Shown: one piece after another, positions 52,916 to 62,097 of the stretch
Position numbering within the stretch: position 1 is the stretch's first letter
Layout of the letters: every line of letters starts with the position of its first letter
Origin: Streptomyces marincola
Lineage (GTDB): Bacteria > Actinomycetota > Actinomycetes > Streptomycetales > Streptomycetaceae
NCBI RefSeq assembly: GCF_020410765.1
Contig: NZ_CP084541.1
Span: forward strand, 6,006,001 to 6,070,000
Length of the DNA: 64,000 nt
Direction: 5' to 3'
Translations under genes and position numbers: made by a program
The notes under the pieces: model-generated
Told to the model about the DNA's origin: nothing
The model's database searches: none
Seen by the model: only the letters and a program-made list of their open reading frames with translations

Positions 52916-54315
52916 TGCGCGCCGCCGCGCTGGCCGAGGGCGTCGCGGGACTCGACGAGGCGCTCGCCGCCGTCGACGCCCTCGACGGTGCGCTCGTCAC
53001 GGGCCTGGTCCGGCCACGCGCCGAACAGGCGGACGCACTGCGGGAGACGGCCGATGCCGTCGCCGGGACACCGCTGGCCGACCGGGTGGCCGAGGCGGCC
53101 GAGAAGGTGGCCGCGGGCGCCGGTGGCGAGGAGGACTTCACGGCCCTGGCCGCCGCCAGGACCGCGCTCCTGGGCGCCGTGCACGACGCCCTGCTGGCCC
53201 GCGTCGACGACGCCACCGGCCGCGACCGGGCGCGGGCGCCGGTCCGGGAGCCCGGCGGCGCGCCCGCGGCGAACCTGCCTGCCGCCGCCAGGACCTGGCT
53301 GGCCGACGTGGCGCGCGCCGGCTGGCAGGGCCTGGACCACGACCTGGTCTCGGGGGCGGCGCGGATCGTCTCCGCGCTGCTCACGGAGCCGTCCCTGCGG
53401 CGCCTGGCGCTGCTCCTCGACGGCCTCTCGGCCGAACTGGCCGCGTCCTGCCCCGGGGCGGCCATGGCCGAGTTCCCCGCGCGCCGCTGGGGCGACCTGT
53501 GGGCCCGCGCGATGCTGCTGACGCTGCCAGGAGCGGTGGCCGACGCACCCCAGGCCGTTCCCGCCACTGGGCGCCTGCTGCCGCTCGGCGTCGACCTCCA
53601 GGAGCACGCGACCGCCGCCCAGGCCCAGGTGCACGCGGTGTTCGAGCCCGCCGACGGGAGCGGGCCCCGCCTGGTGCGCGCCAGTGTGTCGGTACCGAAG
53701 CCGGACTCCGTCGTGGGCGCCGGCGTCTGGCAGCTGCTCAGGCCGCACCTGTCGCTGCTCGCCGCCGCCGGCGAGGGGCGTTCGATGGAGCTGACCGGCA
53801 TGCCGCTCACCCCCGAGGGCGACCTGCTCTGGAACGAGGAGCACGCCCGTCCCGGGGATCCGGCCGACCCGTTCGCCACCGCCCGCGTGGTCCTGCCCAC
53901 CGCCACCGACGCGGCGACCGCTCCGCTGGACCGCCATCCGGCGGGCATCGCCGTACCGGTCTTCATCGAGGGCTACGCCGCGCACCGGGACCCCGAGCGC
54001 GACGACCGCCTCACGTTCACCGTCGCCGGGCACCCGCTGGCCGTCGACACCGACCGGATACCGGCCGCCGGACCGCTCACGCCCCAGGCCGTCGAGAGGT
54101 CGGCGGCCTGCATCGGCCTGCTCCGCTGGGACGACGGGGCGTTCTCCGTGCAGCCCCTCGCGGTCGAGAGCACCGTCCGCAGGAAGCAGGCCGCCGTCCA
54201 CGCCGGCGGCTGGGCCGGCGGCACGACCGACAAGGCGGGGCTGCGGGCGGAGAAGGCCGCGACCGACGCGGTGACCGCCCTGCGGGAACGCGCCGGAAGG
54301 CTGCTGCGGTCATGA
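52915..54315 (+). CDS. Unknown 466-aa protein of the MoxR-vWA operon
   Basis: A 466-residue, alanine-rich protein with no motif I recognise. The N-terminal third is helical (VAGLDEALAAVDALDGALVT). The middle has RTWLADVARAGWQGLDHDLV and PSLRRLALLLDGLSAELAA. The C-terminal half is beta-rich (LVRASVSVPKPDSVVGAGVW, GIAVPVFIEGYAAHRDPERD). The start overlaps the SWIM stop (TGATG) and the end overlaps the vWA start (ATGA), so it is a fixed part of the module. In other bacteria this position may be held by DUF5691 proteins; I cannot confirm a relation. Confidence 0.7.
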   Translation: MRAAALAEGVAGLDEALAAVDALDGALVTGLVRPRAEQADALRETADAVAGTPLADRVAEAAEKVAAGAGGEEDFTALAAARTALLGAVHDALLARVDDATGRDRARAPVREPGGAPAANLPAAARTWLADVARAGWQGLDHDLVSGAARIVSALLTEPSLRRLALLLDGLSAELAASCPGAAMAEFPARRWGDLWARAMLLTLPGAVADAPQAVPATGRLLPLGVDLQEHATAAQAQVHAVFEPADGSGPRLVRASVSVPKPDSVVGAGVWQLLRPHLSLLAAAGEGRSMELTGMPLTPEGDLLWNEEHARPGDPADPFATARVVLPTATDAATAPLDRHPAGIAVPVFIEGYAAHRDPERDDRLTFTVAGHPLAVDTDRIPAAGPLTPQAVERSAACIGLLRWDDGAFSVQPLAVESTVRRKQAAVHAGGWAGGTTDKAGLRAEKAATDAVTALRERAGRLLRS

Positions 54316-55727
54316 CGGACCACACGACAGGACCCGCCGCCCCGCCCGGCGGCGCCGACCGCCACGACAACCGCCGCCAGGCCCTGTACTGGCGACTCCT
54401 CGCCCACCTGTTCGACTCCGAGGAGCAGGCCACGCTGGAGTCCGCGAGCCTCGCCGTCGTCGAGGACATCGGCCTGCCCCCCGCGCTCCTCGACCCCCAC
54501 GCGTCCGTGGACTCCGTCGTGCAGCGCCACCCCGAGCTGGCCGCGGAGTTCGACGCCCTCATGGTGCCGGGGCCCGAGGACGGCGAGCGCGACCGGGCCG
54601 CCGAGGTCCGCCGGGCCGCACTGGTCTCCAAGGTGCTGCTCAACGTCTTCGCGACCGGCTCCGGCACCGTCACCGCGGAGGCGCTGTCCCGCTGGCAGTC
54701 CGACGCCGGCTGGCTGGAACGCGCACTCGGCTGCCGGCCGGGCGAACTGCGCGGCGGCCGTCCGCCCGCCGGCGCCGGCGTCGGCCCGACCGGCACCGGC
54801 GGACCCGGCGCGATGCCCGACCTGAGCCGGCTGATACCGGAGATCGGGCCGCAGCTCGGCGCCATCGAGGCCGACCTCGTCAAACGGATGCGGCTGCGGG
54901 AAGTGCTGGCCGACCCGCACCTGGCCGCCCGGCTGACGCCGAGCATGTCGCTGATCGACCAGCTGCTCCGGGACAAGGACAACCTCTCCGGTGTGGCCCT
55001 GGCCAACGCCAAGGACCTCATCCGCCGGTTCGTCGACGAGGTCGCCGCGGTGCTGCGCACCCAGGTGGAGAAGACCACGGTGGGCGACCTCGACCGTTCG
55101 GTCCCGCCCAAACGCGTGTTCCGCAACCTCGACCTCGACCGCACCATCTGGAAGAACCTGACCAACTGGAGCCCGGAGGAGGAGCGGCTGTACGTCGACC
55201 GCCTCTACTACCGGCACACCGCGCGCAAGACGACCCCCCAGCGGCTCATCGTCGTCGTGGACCAGTCGGGCTCGATGGTCGACTCCATGGTCAACTGCAC
55301 GATCCTGGCCTCGATCTTCGCCGGGCTGCCCAAGGTCGACGTCCACCTGATCGCCTACGACACGCAGGCCCTCGACCTCACCCCGTGGGCGCACGACCCG
55401 TTCGAGACCCTGCTGCGCACCAGGCTCGGCGGCGGCACCGACGGCACGGTCGCGATGGCGCTGGCCCGGCCGAAGATCGCGGAACCGCGCGACACGGTCG
55501 TCGTATGGATCTCCGACTTCTACGAATGGCGCACCGAGCAGCTGTTCGCGAGCATGGTCGCGGTGCACCGCTCTGGAGCCAAGTTCATCCCCGTCGGCTC
55601 GGTGACCAGCTCCGGCCGCGGCAGCGTCAACCCATGGTTCCGGGAGCGCTTCAAAGACCTCGGCACGCCGGTGATCTCCGGCCACATCCGCAAGCTCGTC
55701 CACGAACTCAAGACGTTCCTCACCTAG
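54312..55727 (+). CDS. vWA-domain protein (MoxR partner)
   Basis: A 471-residue protein. An N-terminal helical region (1-300) contains VDSVVQRHPELAAEFDALMV and LTPSMSLIDQLLRDKDNLSG. The C-terminal vWA domain has the MIDAS motif VVVDQSGSMVDSM (Asp317, Ser319, Ser321), a glycine loop LGGGTDGTVAMAL with the MIDAS Thr, and VVWISDFYEW. vWA proteins of this type bind MoxR AAA+ ATPases and recruit clients through metal-dependent contacts. It lies 11 bases upstream of the MoxR gene. Confidence 0.87.
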   Translation: MTDHTTGPAAPPGGADRHDNRRQALYWRLLAHLFDSEEQATLESASLAVVEDIGLPPALLDPHASVDSVVQRHPELAAEFDALMVPGPEDGERDRAAEVRRAALVSKVLLNVFATGSGTVTAEALSRWQSDAGWLERALGCRPGELRGGRPPAGAGVGPTGTGGPGAMPDLSRLIPEIGPQLGAIEADLVKRMRLREVLADPHLAARLTPSMSLIDQLLRDKDNLSGVALANAKDLIRRFVDEVAAVLRTQVEKTTVGDLDRSVPPKRVFRNLDLDRTIWKNLTNWSPEEERLYVDRLYYRHTARKTTPQRLIVVVDQSGSMVDSMVNCTILASIFAGLPKVDVHLIAYDTQALDLTPWAHDPFETLLRTRLGGGTDGTVAMALARPKIAEPRDTVVVWISDFYEWRTEQLFASMVAVHRSGAKFIPVGSVTSSGRGSVNPWFRERFKDLGTPVISGHIRKLVHELKTFLT

Positions 55728-55738
55728 GAAGCACCGAC

Positions 55739-56851
55739 ATGTCAGACCTTCTGCGCGCCCCCGCCGAGATCAAGTACGCCGAGGAGCTGGACTGGCTCGA
55801 ATCCGTCGACGACGGGCCCAAGCCGTTCGCCTGGCGCCTGTCCCCGAAGATGGTCCGCCTGTTCATCCTGGGCGCCACGCCCGCCGACGGCCTCGACCGT
55901 GAGGTCTCCCAGAAGTGGTTCGGCGACCGCTCCCTCGTCGAACGGTCGATCGTCACGCTGGCCTCCGACCGCGGCCTGCTGCTCATCGGCGACCCCGGCA
56001 CGGGAAAGAGCTGGCTGGCCGAGCTGCTCGCCGCGGCCATCAGCCGGAACTCCACCCTGGTCGTGCAGGGCACCGCGGGGACCACGGAGGACCACATCAA
56101 GTACAGCTGGAACGTGTCCATGGTGATCGCCAAGGGCCAGTCCCGCGCGTCGATGATCCCCTCACCGATCATGACCGCCATGGAGGCCGGCGCGATCGGC
56201 CGCTTCGAGGAGCTGACCCGCTCCACGAGCGACGTGCAGGACGCCCTGATCTCCATCCTGTCGGAGAAGTACATCTCGGTACCCGAACTCGACAGCGACA
56301 ACATCGTCTTCGCCAAGCCCGGCTTCTCCGTCATCGCGACCGCCAACAGCCGCGACCGGGGCGTCAACGACCTGTCCTCGGCCCTCAAGCGCCGCTTCAA
56401 CTTCGTCCGCATACCCGTCGTGACGAACAAGAGCAGCGAGGCGGAGATCGTCCGCTTCCGCACCGGTGAGCTCCTGCGCCGCCACCACATCGACCTCGAC
56501 GTGCCGCCGAACCTGCTCGACGTGCTCCTCCAGAGCTTCGCGGACCTGCGGGCCTCGGCCGCCTCGGCCGGCAGCGACGACGAGAAGCTGGAATCCGCGC
56601 TGTCCACCGCCGAGCAGATCGGCGTGCTCGAAGACGCCATCCTCCACAGCAACTTCTTCGGCGCGCGCGCCCTCACCGCCCGCACCCTGGCCGCCTCGCT
56701 CGTCGGATCGCTGGCCCGGCGCGAGCCCGAGGACCTGGCCATCCTCAACAAGTACCTGCACGGCGTCGTCGAGCCGCGCAGCAAGGAACAGGGCGGGGCA
56801 TGGCCCGAGTTCCTCGAAGGCGGGCGCGACGCGATCGCCACCCTGTCATGA
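55739..56851 (+). CDS. MoxR family AAA+ ATPase
   Basis: A 370-residue AAA+ ATPase. Walker A is LLIGDPGTGKSWLAELL (residues 84-91), the region before Walker B is MEAGAIGRFEELTRSTSDVQ (the acidic pair as Glu-Glu), sensor I is VIATANSRDRGVN, and the arginine region is LSSALKRRFNFVRIP. The lid domain runs from about residue 270. MoxR ATPases remodel or activate protein complexes with vWA partners. It overlaps the DUF5682 start by ATGA. Confidence 0.88.
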   Translation: MSDLLRAPAEIKYAEELDWLESVDDGPKPFAWRLSPKMVRLFILGATPADGLDREVSQKWFGDRSLVERSIVTLASDRGLLLIGDPGTGKSWLAELLAAAISRNSTLVVQGTAGTTEDHIKYSWNVSMVIAKGQSRASMIPSPIMTAMEAGAIGRFEELTRSTSDVQDALISILSEKYISVPELDSDNIVFAKPGFSVIATANSRDRGVNDLSSALKRRFNFVRIPVVTNKSSEAEIVRFRTGELLRRHHIDLDVPPNLLDVLLQSFADLRASAASAGSDDEKLESALSTAEQIGVLEDAILHSNFFGARALTARTLAASLVGSLARREPEDLAILNKYLHGVVEPRSKEQGGAWPEFLEGGRDAIATLS

Positions 56852-59622
56852 CGACCGCGGTCGAGGGGACCTTCGACGCGCTGCGCGCGCAACTGCGCGA
56901 GGCCGCGGCGGCGTTCGCCGAAGGCCCCGGCACCCTCGAACACCTGCTGCTCGGCCTCGTCGACGACATCGACCGCGCCGTGCGCGAGCCGCTGGAGATC
57001 TTCCCGGTCTGCCACCACTCGCCCGCCTCGGCCATCGCGATGGCACGGCGCCTGCGCGAGAAGCAGCCGAAGGTCGTCTACCTGGAGCTGTGCGAGGACA
57101 TGGCACCGCTGCTGACCGAGCTGCGCAACTGCAAGCTCCCGGTCGCGCTCCAGGCGTTCGCGACCGAGGTCGACGGCATCCCGGCCGAGTGGTCCCCGCT
57201 CTCGGTCGTCGCCCCCATCACCGAGGCGTCCGCCGAATACCAGGCCATCGCCTACGCGCTCGACACCCCCGGCGTCGAACTGGTCCTGGTCGACCGCTCG
57301 TCCGACCACGTCTTCCAGTGGCAGACCGAGGGCCGCGCCCCGGCCGGCGCCGACCCGCGGCCCGCCGAGGAGGAGGCCGCGCTGCACGGCGACGCGGTCG
57401 GCGTGGAGATCGGCGACCTGCGGCCGCGCTTCGCCGAACTGGAGACCCACCTGCTGCGCCACGGCCGCGTTCGGCACTGGTCGGAATGGTGGCACCAGTA
57501 CGTCGAACTGCCGCTCGGCGACAGCGACCACGACACCTACCGGCAGGTCATGCTGCTCATCGGCAGCCTCTTCCGCCGCCTCGCGCCGGCCGACGACAGC
57601 CGGCTGCGCGTGGACGAGGAGCGCGAACGGCACATGTGGACGCGGATCCGCGAGCACCTGGCCGCGACCGGCACCGACCCCGCGGACTGCCTCTACGTCT
57701 GCGGCGCCTTCCACGCGGCCAGCCGCGTCGCGGAGTTCGGCATCCAGGGCGCCGGCACCTACCGGATCACCCCGCGCACGGCCACCGTCTGGCAGCACGG
57801 ACTGATCCCGTCGAGCCACGCGGCGATCGAGGCGCAGTTCGGCCTCGCCCCCGGCTCGGTCTCCATCGCCGCCACGGTCTGGGCGAAGAACGTGCGGCGC
57901 ACCCGCGTGAAGCCCTACCGCCTGGCCGGCCAGGCAGGCACGAAGAAGACCCGAAAGGCGGCGCCGGCCCCCGTTCCCGCCCCGGCCGCACCGTCCCCCG
58001 ACCGGCTCAGCGGCTTCCTGCGGCAGCCGCCGGTCCTCGACCGCCTGGACGAGGAGGAACTGCTCGGCTGGTCCGTGGACATCGTGCGGGCGGCGCGCCG
58101 CAACGGCTACCTGGCCTCGACCGCCGACGCCATCGCGGTGTTCGAGACGTCGATCCTCCTGGCGGGACTGCGCGACCGCGCCAGGCCCACGCCGTACGAC
58201 TTCCAGGACGCGGCCGTCACCTGCATCGAGAAGGACTCCGTGCCAGGACGGCGCGACGTGCGCCGCCTGGTGGAGATCCTGATGGGCGGCGACCGGATCG
58301 GGCAGGTCGGCTACGACGCCCTGCCACCCCTGGCCCGCGACGTGCACGACCGCCTCGCGCCGCTGGGCCTGCCCCTTCAACGGCGCGGCGTGCACCGCGC
58401 CCTGCTCGACATCGCCGCCCGGCCGGAGCTCGAAGCCTGCTCCGACCTCCTGTGGATCCTGCGCCGGCTGCTGCCGCAGGGCGCCGCCCGGCCGATCATG
58501 GGCGAACGGCGGCTGGGTGAACGCCCGATCCAGGAGTCCTGGGACCTGTCGCTCGGCACCCACCAGCGCGCGCTGATCGAGCTCGGCTACGAGGGCGTGA
58601 GCGTCGAGCAGGTCATGGAACAGCGCCTGCGCCGCGCCGCGTACGCACCCACGGCCACGGCGGCGACCGTGCTCGCGGCCGTCGAGGACGCCACCCTCTA
58701 CCTGGACAGTCCCCGCCTCGCGGGGGAACTCGGCGCACACGCCCTGGCCGTCCTGTCCACGGAACGCACCGTCGACGGCGCGCCCGAGGTGCTGCGCCGC
58801 GTGCGCCGGCTGCTCGCCCACTACCGCACCAGCGAGCCCGTGCTTCCGCCGTGGATCGAGTCCTTCGTCACCACCGGGTACGCGCACTACTGCACCCTGC
58901 TGCCGACGGCGTTCACCGACGAGGACGCCCACGTCGAGCAGGTCGCCGCGATGCTGGGCTTCCTCTTCGGCATGGAGGGCCTGGCACTCTCACTCGGCTG
59001 CGACAGGACCCAACTGGAGCTGGCGGTGGCCCAGTCGCATCCGCGGGAGCCGGCGAAAACGGCGCTGCTGTGGGCCGCGGAACTCCACCTGGGCCGGCTG
59101 ACGCGCGACCACCTGCGTGAACGCTGCGACGCCATCCTCGGCAACCCCCTGACGGTCTCCGCCTATCCGCGCTACCTCAGCGGGTTCGTGCACGCGCTCG
59201 AACCGGTGCCGCAGCTGGCCGACTTCGTCGTGGCGGCGGTCTCCGGCGCGTTCGGCCGGCTGCCGGACCCGGTGCTGCTGCCGTGGCTGCCCACCCTGAT
59301 CAGCACCCTGCGCGCCGGCGGCGCGGGCCTCGCCCCGCTGCTGATCCGCGAGGCCGGCCGCATCTTCCCCGCCCGGCTCGACGCGCTGGACACCTGGGTC
59401 CCGCCCTGGCGGGGCCGGCCGGAGGCCGCCCGCCCGGCCCGGCGCCCACGCGCCGCCCGCGGCCTGCCGCTGCTCGCCGCCCACCCGGCGACGTGCGACG
59501 CGGTGGCCGCCGCGCTCGGCTGCGACGGCACGTGGGACGCCCCCGCCCCGGCGGGCGCGGCCCTCCTGGCCGCCCACCCGGCCACGGCGACCGCCCTCGC
59601 CTCCCTCCTGACCACCCCCTGA
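56848..59622 (+). CDS. DUF5682 family large protein
   Basis: A 924-residue protein. The N-terminal domain has LEIFPVCHHSPASAIAMARR and KVVYLELCEDMAPLLTELRN, followed by YVCGAFHAASRVAEFG, conserved His/Glu-rich motifs that suggest a TraB/ChaN-type fold. After a low-complexity linker (KKTRKAAPAPVPAPAAPSP, about residue 368-390) comes a long helical region with a C-terminal hydrophobic repeat (LLAAHPAT occurs twice, LAAHPATCDA and LAAHPATATA). It is the expected last gene of SWIM/vWA/MoxR operons and may be the effector or client-handling subunit. Confidence 0.82.
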   Translation: MTTAVEGTFDALRAQLREAAAAFAEGPGTLEHLLLGLVDDIDRAVREPLEIFPVCHHSPASAIAMARRLREKQPKVVYLELCEDMAPLLTELRNCKLPVALQAFATEVDGIPAEWSPLSVVAPITEASAEYQAIAYALDTPGVELVLVDRSSDHVFQWQTEGRAPAGADPRPAEEEAALHGDAVGVEIGDLRPRFAELETHLLRHGRVRHWSEWWHQYVELPLGDSDHDTYRQVMLLIGSLFRRLAPADDSRLRVDEERERHMWTRIREHLAATGTDPADCLYVCGAFHAASRVAEFGIQGAGTYRITPRTATVWQHGLIPSSHAAIEAQFGLAPGSVSIAATVWAKNVRRTRVKPYRLAGQAGTKKTRKAAPAPVPAPAAPSPDRLSGFLRQPPVLDRLDEEELLGWSVDIVRAARRNGYLASTADAIAVFETSILLAGLRDRARPTPYDFQDAAVTCIEKDSVPGRRDVRRLVEILMGGDRIGQVGYDALPPLARDVHDRLAPLGLPLQRRGVHRALLDIAARPELEACSDLLWILRRLLPQGAARPIMGERRLGERPIQESWDLSLGTHQRALIELGYEGVSVEQVMEQRLRRAAYAPTATAATVLAAVEDATLYLDSPRLAGELGAHALAVLSTERTVDGAPEVLRRVRRLLAHYRTSEPVLPPWIESFVTTGYAHYCTLLPTAFTDEDAHVEQVAAMLGFLFGMEGLALSLGCDRTQLELAVAQSHPREPAKTALLWAAELHLGRLTRDHLRERCDAILGNPLTVSAYPRYLSGFVHALEPVPQLADFVVAAVSGAFGRLPDPVLLPWLPTLISTLRAGGAGLAPLLIREAGRIFPARLDALDTWVPPWRGRPEAARPARRPRAARGLPLLAAHPATCDAVAAALGCDGTWDAPAPAGAALLAAHPATATALASLLTTP

Positions 59623-59630
59623 CCGCACCG

Positions 59631-59671
59631 GCGCGGAGGCCGGGCCCCCACCGGGCGCCCGGCCTCCGCGC
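59631..59671. terminator. Bidirectional hairpin terminator
   Basis: GCGCGGAGGCCGGGC (59631-59645) and GCCCGGCCTCCGCGC (59657-59671), a 15-bp perfect stem with an 11-base loop between the convergent DUF5682 operon and the cyclase-linked pair. Confidence 0.65.
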
Positions 59672-59808
59672 TGCCCGCGACCGCCGGGGGAACGACCCCC
59701 GTCGCGGCCGTCGTGCTCGCTCGCGCACCGGCTGCCCGTCCTCGCCTCACGGGCCGGCACCCTCGGGCGGTGCTGTCCTCCCAGCAGGAGGGCGACCCCG
59801 GCTGGGCA

Positions 59809-60255
59809 TCAGCTGCCGGGCGGGGGCGAGTAGTGCGGCTGGTCGCCACCCTGCACGGCGAACACCGTGCCCCCGTCACTGGCGGAGTTCCGTTGCTCAA
59901 GGCGTGGCCGAGTCGTGGAACGGATTGCGCCGCCACCGCCGGGCCCGGGCGTACCGGCCTCCTCGACCAGCCGCGCCAGCGAGGAGCGGCACGACGGTTC
60001 GGACCGCAACAGCTCACGCAGTTCTACGGTCCAGAAGTCCAGCAGCGCCTGCCGCACCTCGTCCGGTGTGCCGCAGGACCCGACGAGCGCGGCGTTGTTG
60101 TCCAGTTGTGCTGCCACGGTCGCTCGTCGGCCACGCCCCGCGCGACGGAAAAGACCCACCACCGCCTCCCTTGTGCTCTGCCACAGGTCGGTGGCCATCG
60201 CGGCCACGAGCGTCGCGGCACCCGCAGCCGCGAGTGCGGCCAGTTCTTCGTCCAC
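59809..60255 (-). CDS. Small protein with VFAVQ-type tail, unknown function
   Basis: A 148-residue protein from a GTG at 60253-60255, after AAGGGGGG. The N-terminus is a hydrophobic helix (AALAAAGAATLVAAMATDLW) followed by QSTREAVVGLFRRAGRG, then AQLDNNAALVGSCG and an amphipathic helix LLDFWTVELRELLRSEP. The last 25 residues are Gly/Ser-rich and contain GGTVFAVQGGDQPHYSPPPG. A similar tail ends the neighbouring cyclase-like protein. The product could be a membrane-associated or adaptor protein. It lies 11 bases downstream of the cyclase-like gene. Confidence 0.7.
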   Translation of the reverse strand: MDEELAALAAAGAATLVAAMATDLWQSTREAVVGLFRRAGRGRRATVAAQLDNNAALVGSCGTPDEVRQALLDFWTVELRELLRSEPSCRSSLARLVEEAGTPGPGGGGAIRSTTRPRLEQRNSASDGGTVFAVQGGDQPHYSPPPGS

Positions 60256-60266
60256 ACGTCCCCCCT

Positions 60267-61088
60267 TCAGGAACCGCCGTTGTGCTGGTGGATGTGCTGG
60301 GAGCCGTTCTGTGTCGCGAACACGACGCCATGCCCCTTCGCCGTATTGCTCATGCGGGAGACGGCGCCCCCCGCCCGGCCGGCGTCCGGTCCGGAGTCCG
60401 TCGGCCGAGTGGGGCCGCTCGAAGCACCGCGCTCGTCGGGCGGCTGCGGTTGTGTGTGCGCCCCCGTGCCGGGCCAGGGGGGCGGCGCCGGATGGCCCGC
60501 GAGGTGAAGCCAGGACTCCGCCGCGAATTCCTTGGCCGTGAAGACAATCCGCTGGAACAACTCGGGCTCGATGCCCGGGTAGCCGTGGCACACCGTCTCG
60601 TCGTGGAAGTGCCCCGAGACCAGCACCGCGGCGACCACCGAGGGCGGCGCCTGCGCCAGCGCGGCCCGTGCGGGCTCCGCGTCCAGCAGCCTGGCCAGCA
60701 CCTCCATCGGCCGTCCGGTTGCTGTCCCGCCTCTACCGAGCCGCACGTCCCCCGCGTGCAGCGCGACCCGGACCCGGACACGGGCCCCCGGGGCGGCTCC
60801 GCGATTGTGGGCACGCAGCCGCGCGGACAACTCGGGAACCAGCGGATGGAGCAGCCTCGCCTTCGGCGTACCGGCCGGTGTCGTCACCCGGAATCCGTCA
60901 CCCAGATCGTCATGCAGGCATGCCTCCCACGCGATGCCGGTTTCCTCGAACGCCCCGCGCAGCGCGGCGACGAGCGCCCCGCGAGCGGCGAAGAAAGCGG
61001 TGTTGCCCCGTCCCGCCGACCGTTCGATGTCCACCGCGAGCACCGCTCGATACGCCAACTCGGCCGTCACGCTGTCCACCCCGCTCAT
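60267..61088 (-). CDS. Class III nucleotide-cyclase-like protein
   Basis: A 273-residue protein. The first 175 residues follow the cyclase homology domain pattern: YRAVLAVDIERSAG (Asp20, first metal Asp), HDDLGDGFRVT (Asp64, second metal Asp in G-D-G), RVRVALHAGDVRLG (the R-x-G-I-H-x-G strand) and GRPMEVLARLLDAEPA (the V-N-x-A-x-R helix, with Asn replaced by Glu but Arg kept). The product nucleotide cannot be predicted. A proline-rich linker leads to GHGVVFATQNGSQHIHQHNG at the C-terminus, similar to the next protein's tail. It is divergent to a Crp-type gene. The ATG at 61086-61088 follows GAGGGAA. Confidence 0.7.
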   Translation of the reverse strand: MSGVDSVTAELAYRAVLAVDIERSAGRGNTAFFAARGALVAALRGAFEETGIAWEACLHDDLGDGFRVTTPAGTPKARLLHPLVPELSARLRAHNRGAAPGARVRVRVALHAGDVRLGRGGTATGRPMEVLARLLDAEPARAALAQAPPSVVAAVLVSGHFHDETVCHGYPGIEPELFQRIVFTAKEFAAESWLHLAGHPAPPPWPGTGAHTQPQPPDERGASSGPTRPTDSGPDAGRAGGAVSRMSNTAKGHGVVFATQNGSQHIHQHNGGS

Positions 61089-61161
61089 CCGGTTCCCTCA
61101 CCCGCCTGCCTCCGCCACTCGCGTGGCGCTTCAAGAAGCCAGACTGCCAGGCCGGAGCATC

Positions 61162-61189
61162 GGAGATCCCGTGGCAATACGGGATCTCC
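61162..61189. promoter_or_regulatory. 11-bp dyad with 6-bp spacer, probable operator
   Basis: GGAGATCCCGT (61162-61172) and ACGGGATCTCC (61179-61189) are perfect inverted repeats around GGCAAT. Crp/Fnr family operators also have N6-spaced half sites. It lies in the divergent promoter region, 74 bases upstream of the cyclase-like gene and 183 upstream of the crp gene. A short hairpin CGCAA-CT-TTGCG follows at once. Confidence 0.55.
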
Positions 61190-61371
61190 GCAACTTTGCG
61201 CCGTGGGGCAGCGGGTGAGGGCGCCGACCGGCCGGGCCGGCGGTGTGCGGCGAAGGCCGTGCCACCGGCCGCGGTGAGGCGCACACTGGTCGCGTCGGCG
61301 AAAGGCCGGTCCGCCGGCCGGCGCGCCCCGGGCGCCCGAACGACTGAGCCGGGGCCGGGAAGTGGGTTTCG

Positions 61372-62097
61372 ATGGCACAGACCGAGCCGGACGGCGGCGG
61401 ACGCGAGCGCCGGCCCCGCGAGGTGTGGGACTGGCCGCAGTCCAGCCTTGTCGGCGGACTCGGCCCGGGCCCGCGCGAGCGCCTGCTCGCACTGGGCACG
61501 GCGGTCCGCTACCCCGCCGGCCGCAGACTGATGCGGGAGGGGGAGGAGACCACCTTCGTCCTCGTCCTGCTCGATGGGGTGGTGAAGGCCACCGGGCGCA
61601 CCCACGACGAAAGGGACGTGCTGCTGGCCGTCCGGATGGGCGGCGACTTGGTCGGCGAACTCGCCGCCGTGGACGGCCGTCCCCGCTCCGCGACCGTGAC
61701 CACGTGCGGCCCGCTTCTCGCCCGGGTGGTGCGGCGCGCCGACTTCCTGGACTGCCTGCGGCGTGACGCCGTCATCGGACAGGCCGTCAACGAGTCCATC
61801 GTCGCCAAGCTGCGCGTCGCCAACGCGCACCGTGTCGACTTCGCCGGCTGCGACGTCCCCACCCGGCTCGCACGCGTTCTCCACCACATAGCGATGACCT
61901 ACGGCGAGCGGGCCGGGGAGGGTGTGGTGATCCGTTGGCCGCTGACCCAACCGGAGTTGGCGTCCCTCACGGGTGCCGCCGAGCCGACCGTCCACAAGGC
62001 CCTGCGCGAACTGCGCAGGTCCGGCGTAGTGTCCACGGGCTACCGATCGATCCGGGTGGAGAGCCCCGCACGGCTGAGCGAGATCGCCTTCGCGTGA
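61372..62097 (+). CDS. Crp/Fnr family transcriptional regulator
   Basis: A 241-residue regulator. The N-terminal cyclic-nucleotide-binding beta barrel has AVRYPAGRRLMREGEETTFV, LLDGVVKATGR and MGGDLVGELAAVDGRPRSAT (the phosphate-binding cassette G-E-L-A, then R-S-A-T, close to the Crp motif G-E-x-A...R-S-A). The dimer helix is AHRVDFAGCDVPTRLARVLH. The HTH is QPELASLTGAAEPTVHKALR at about 193-212. The retained Arg and Ser/Ala of the cassette suggest real cNMP binding. The ATG at 61372 is the first good start. Confidence 0.85.
   Translation: MAQTEPDGGGRERRPREVWDWPQSSLVGGLGPGPRERLLALGTAVRYPAGRRLMREGEETTFVLVLLDGVVKATGRTHDERDVLLAVRMGGDLVGELAAVDGRPRSATVTTCGPLLARVVRRADFLDCLRRDAVIGQAVNESIVAKLRVANAHRVDFAGCDVPTRLARVLHHIAMTYGERAGEGVVIRWPLTQPELASLTGAAEPTVHKALRELRRSGVVSTGYRSIRVESPARLSEIAFA

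Noticed and set aside
55720..58932. A 1070-codon open frame on the minus strand
   Set aside because: Antisense to the MoxR and DUF5682 genes; composition is typical of antisense translation and no motif is present.
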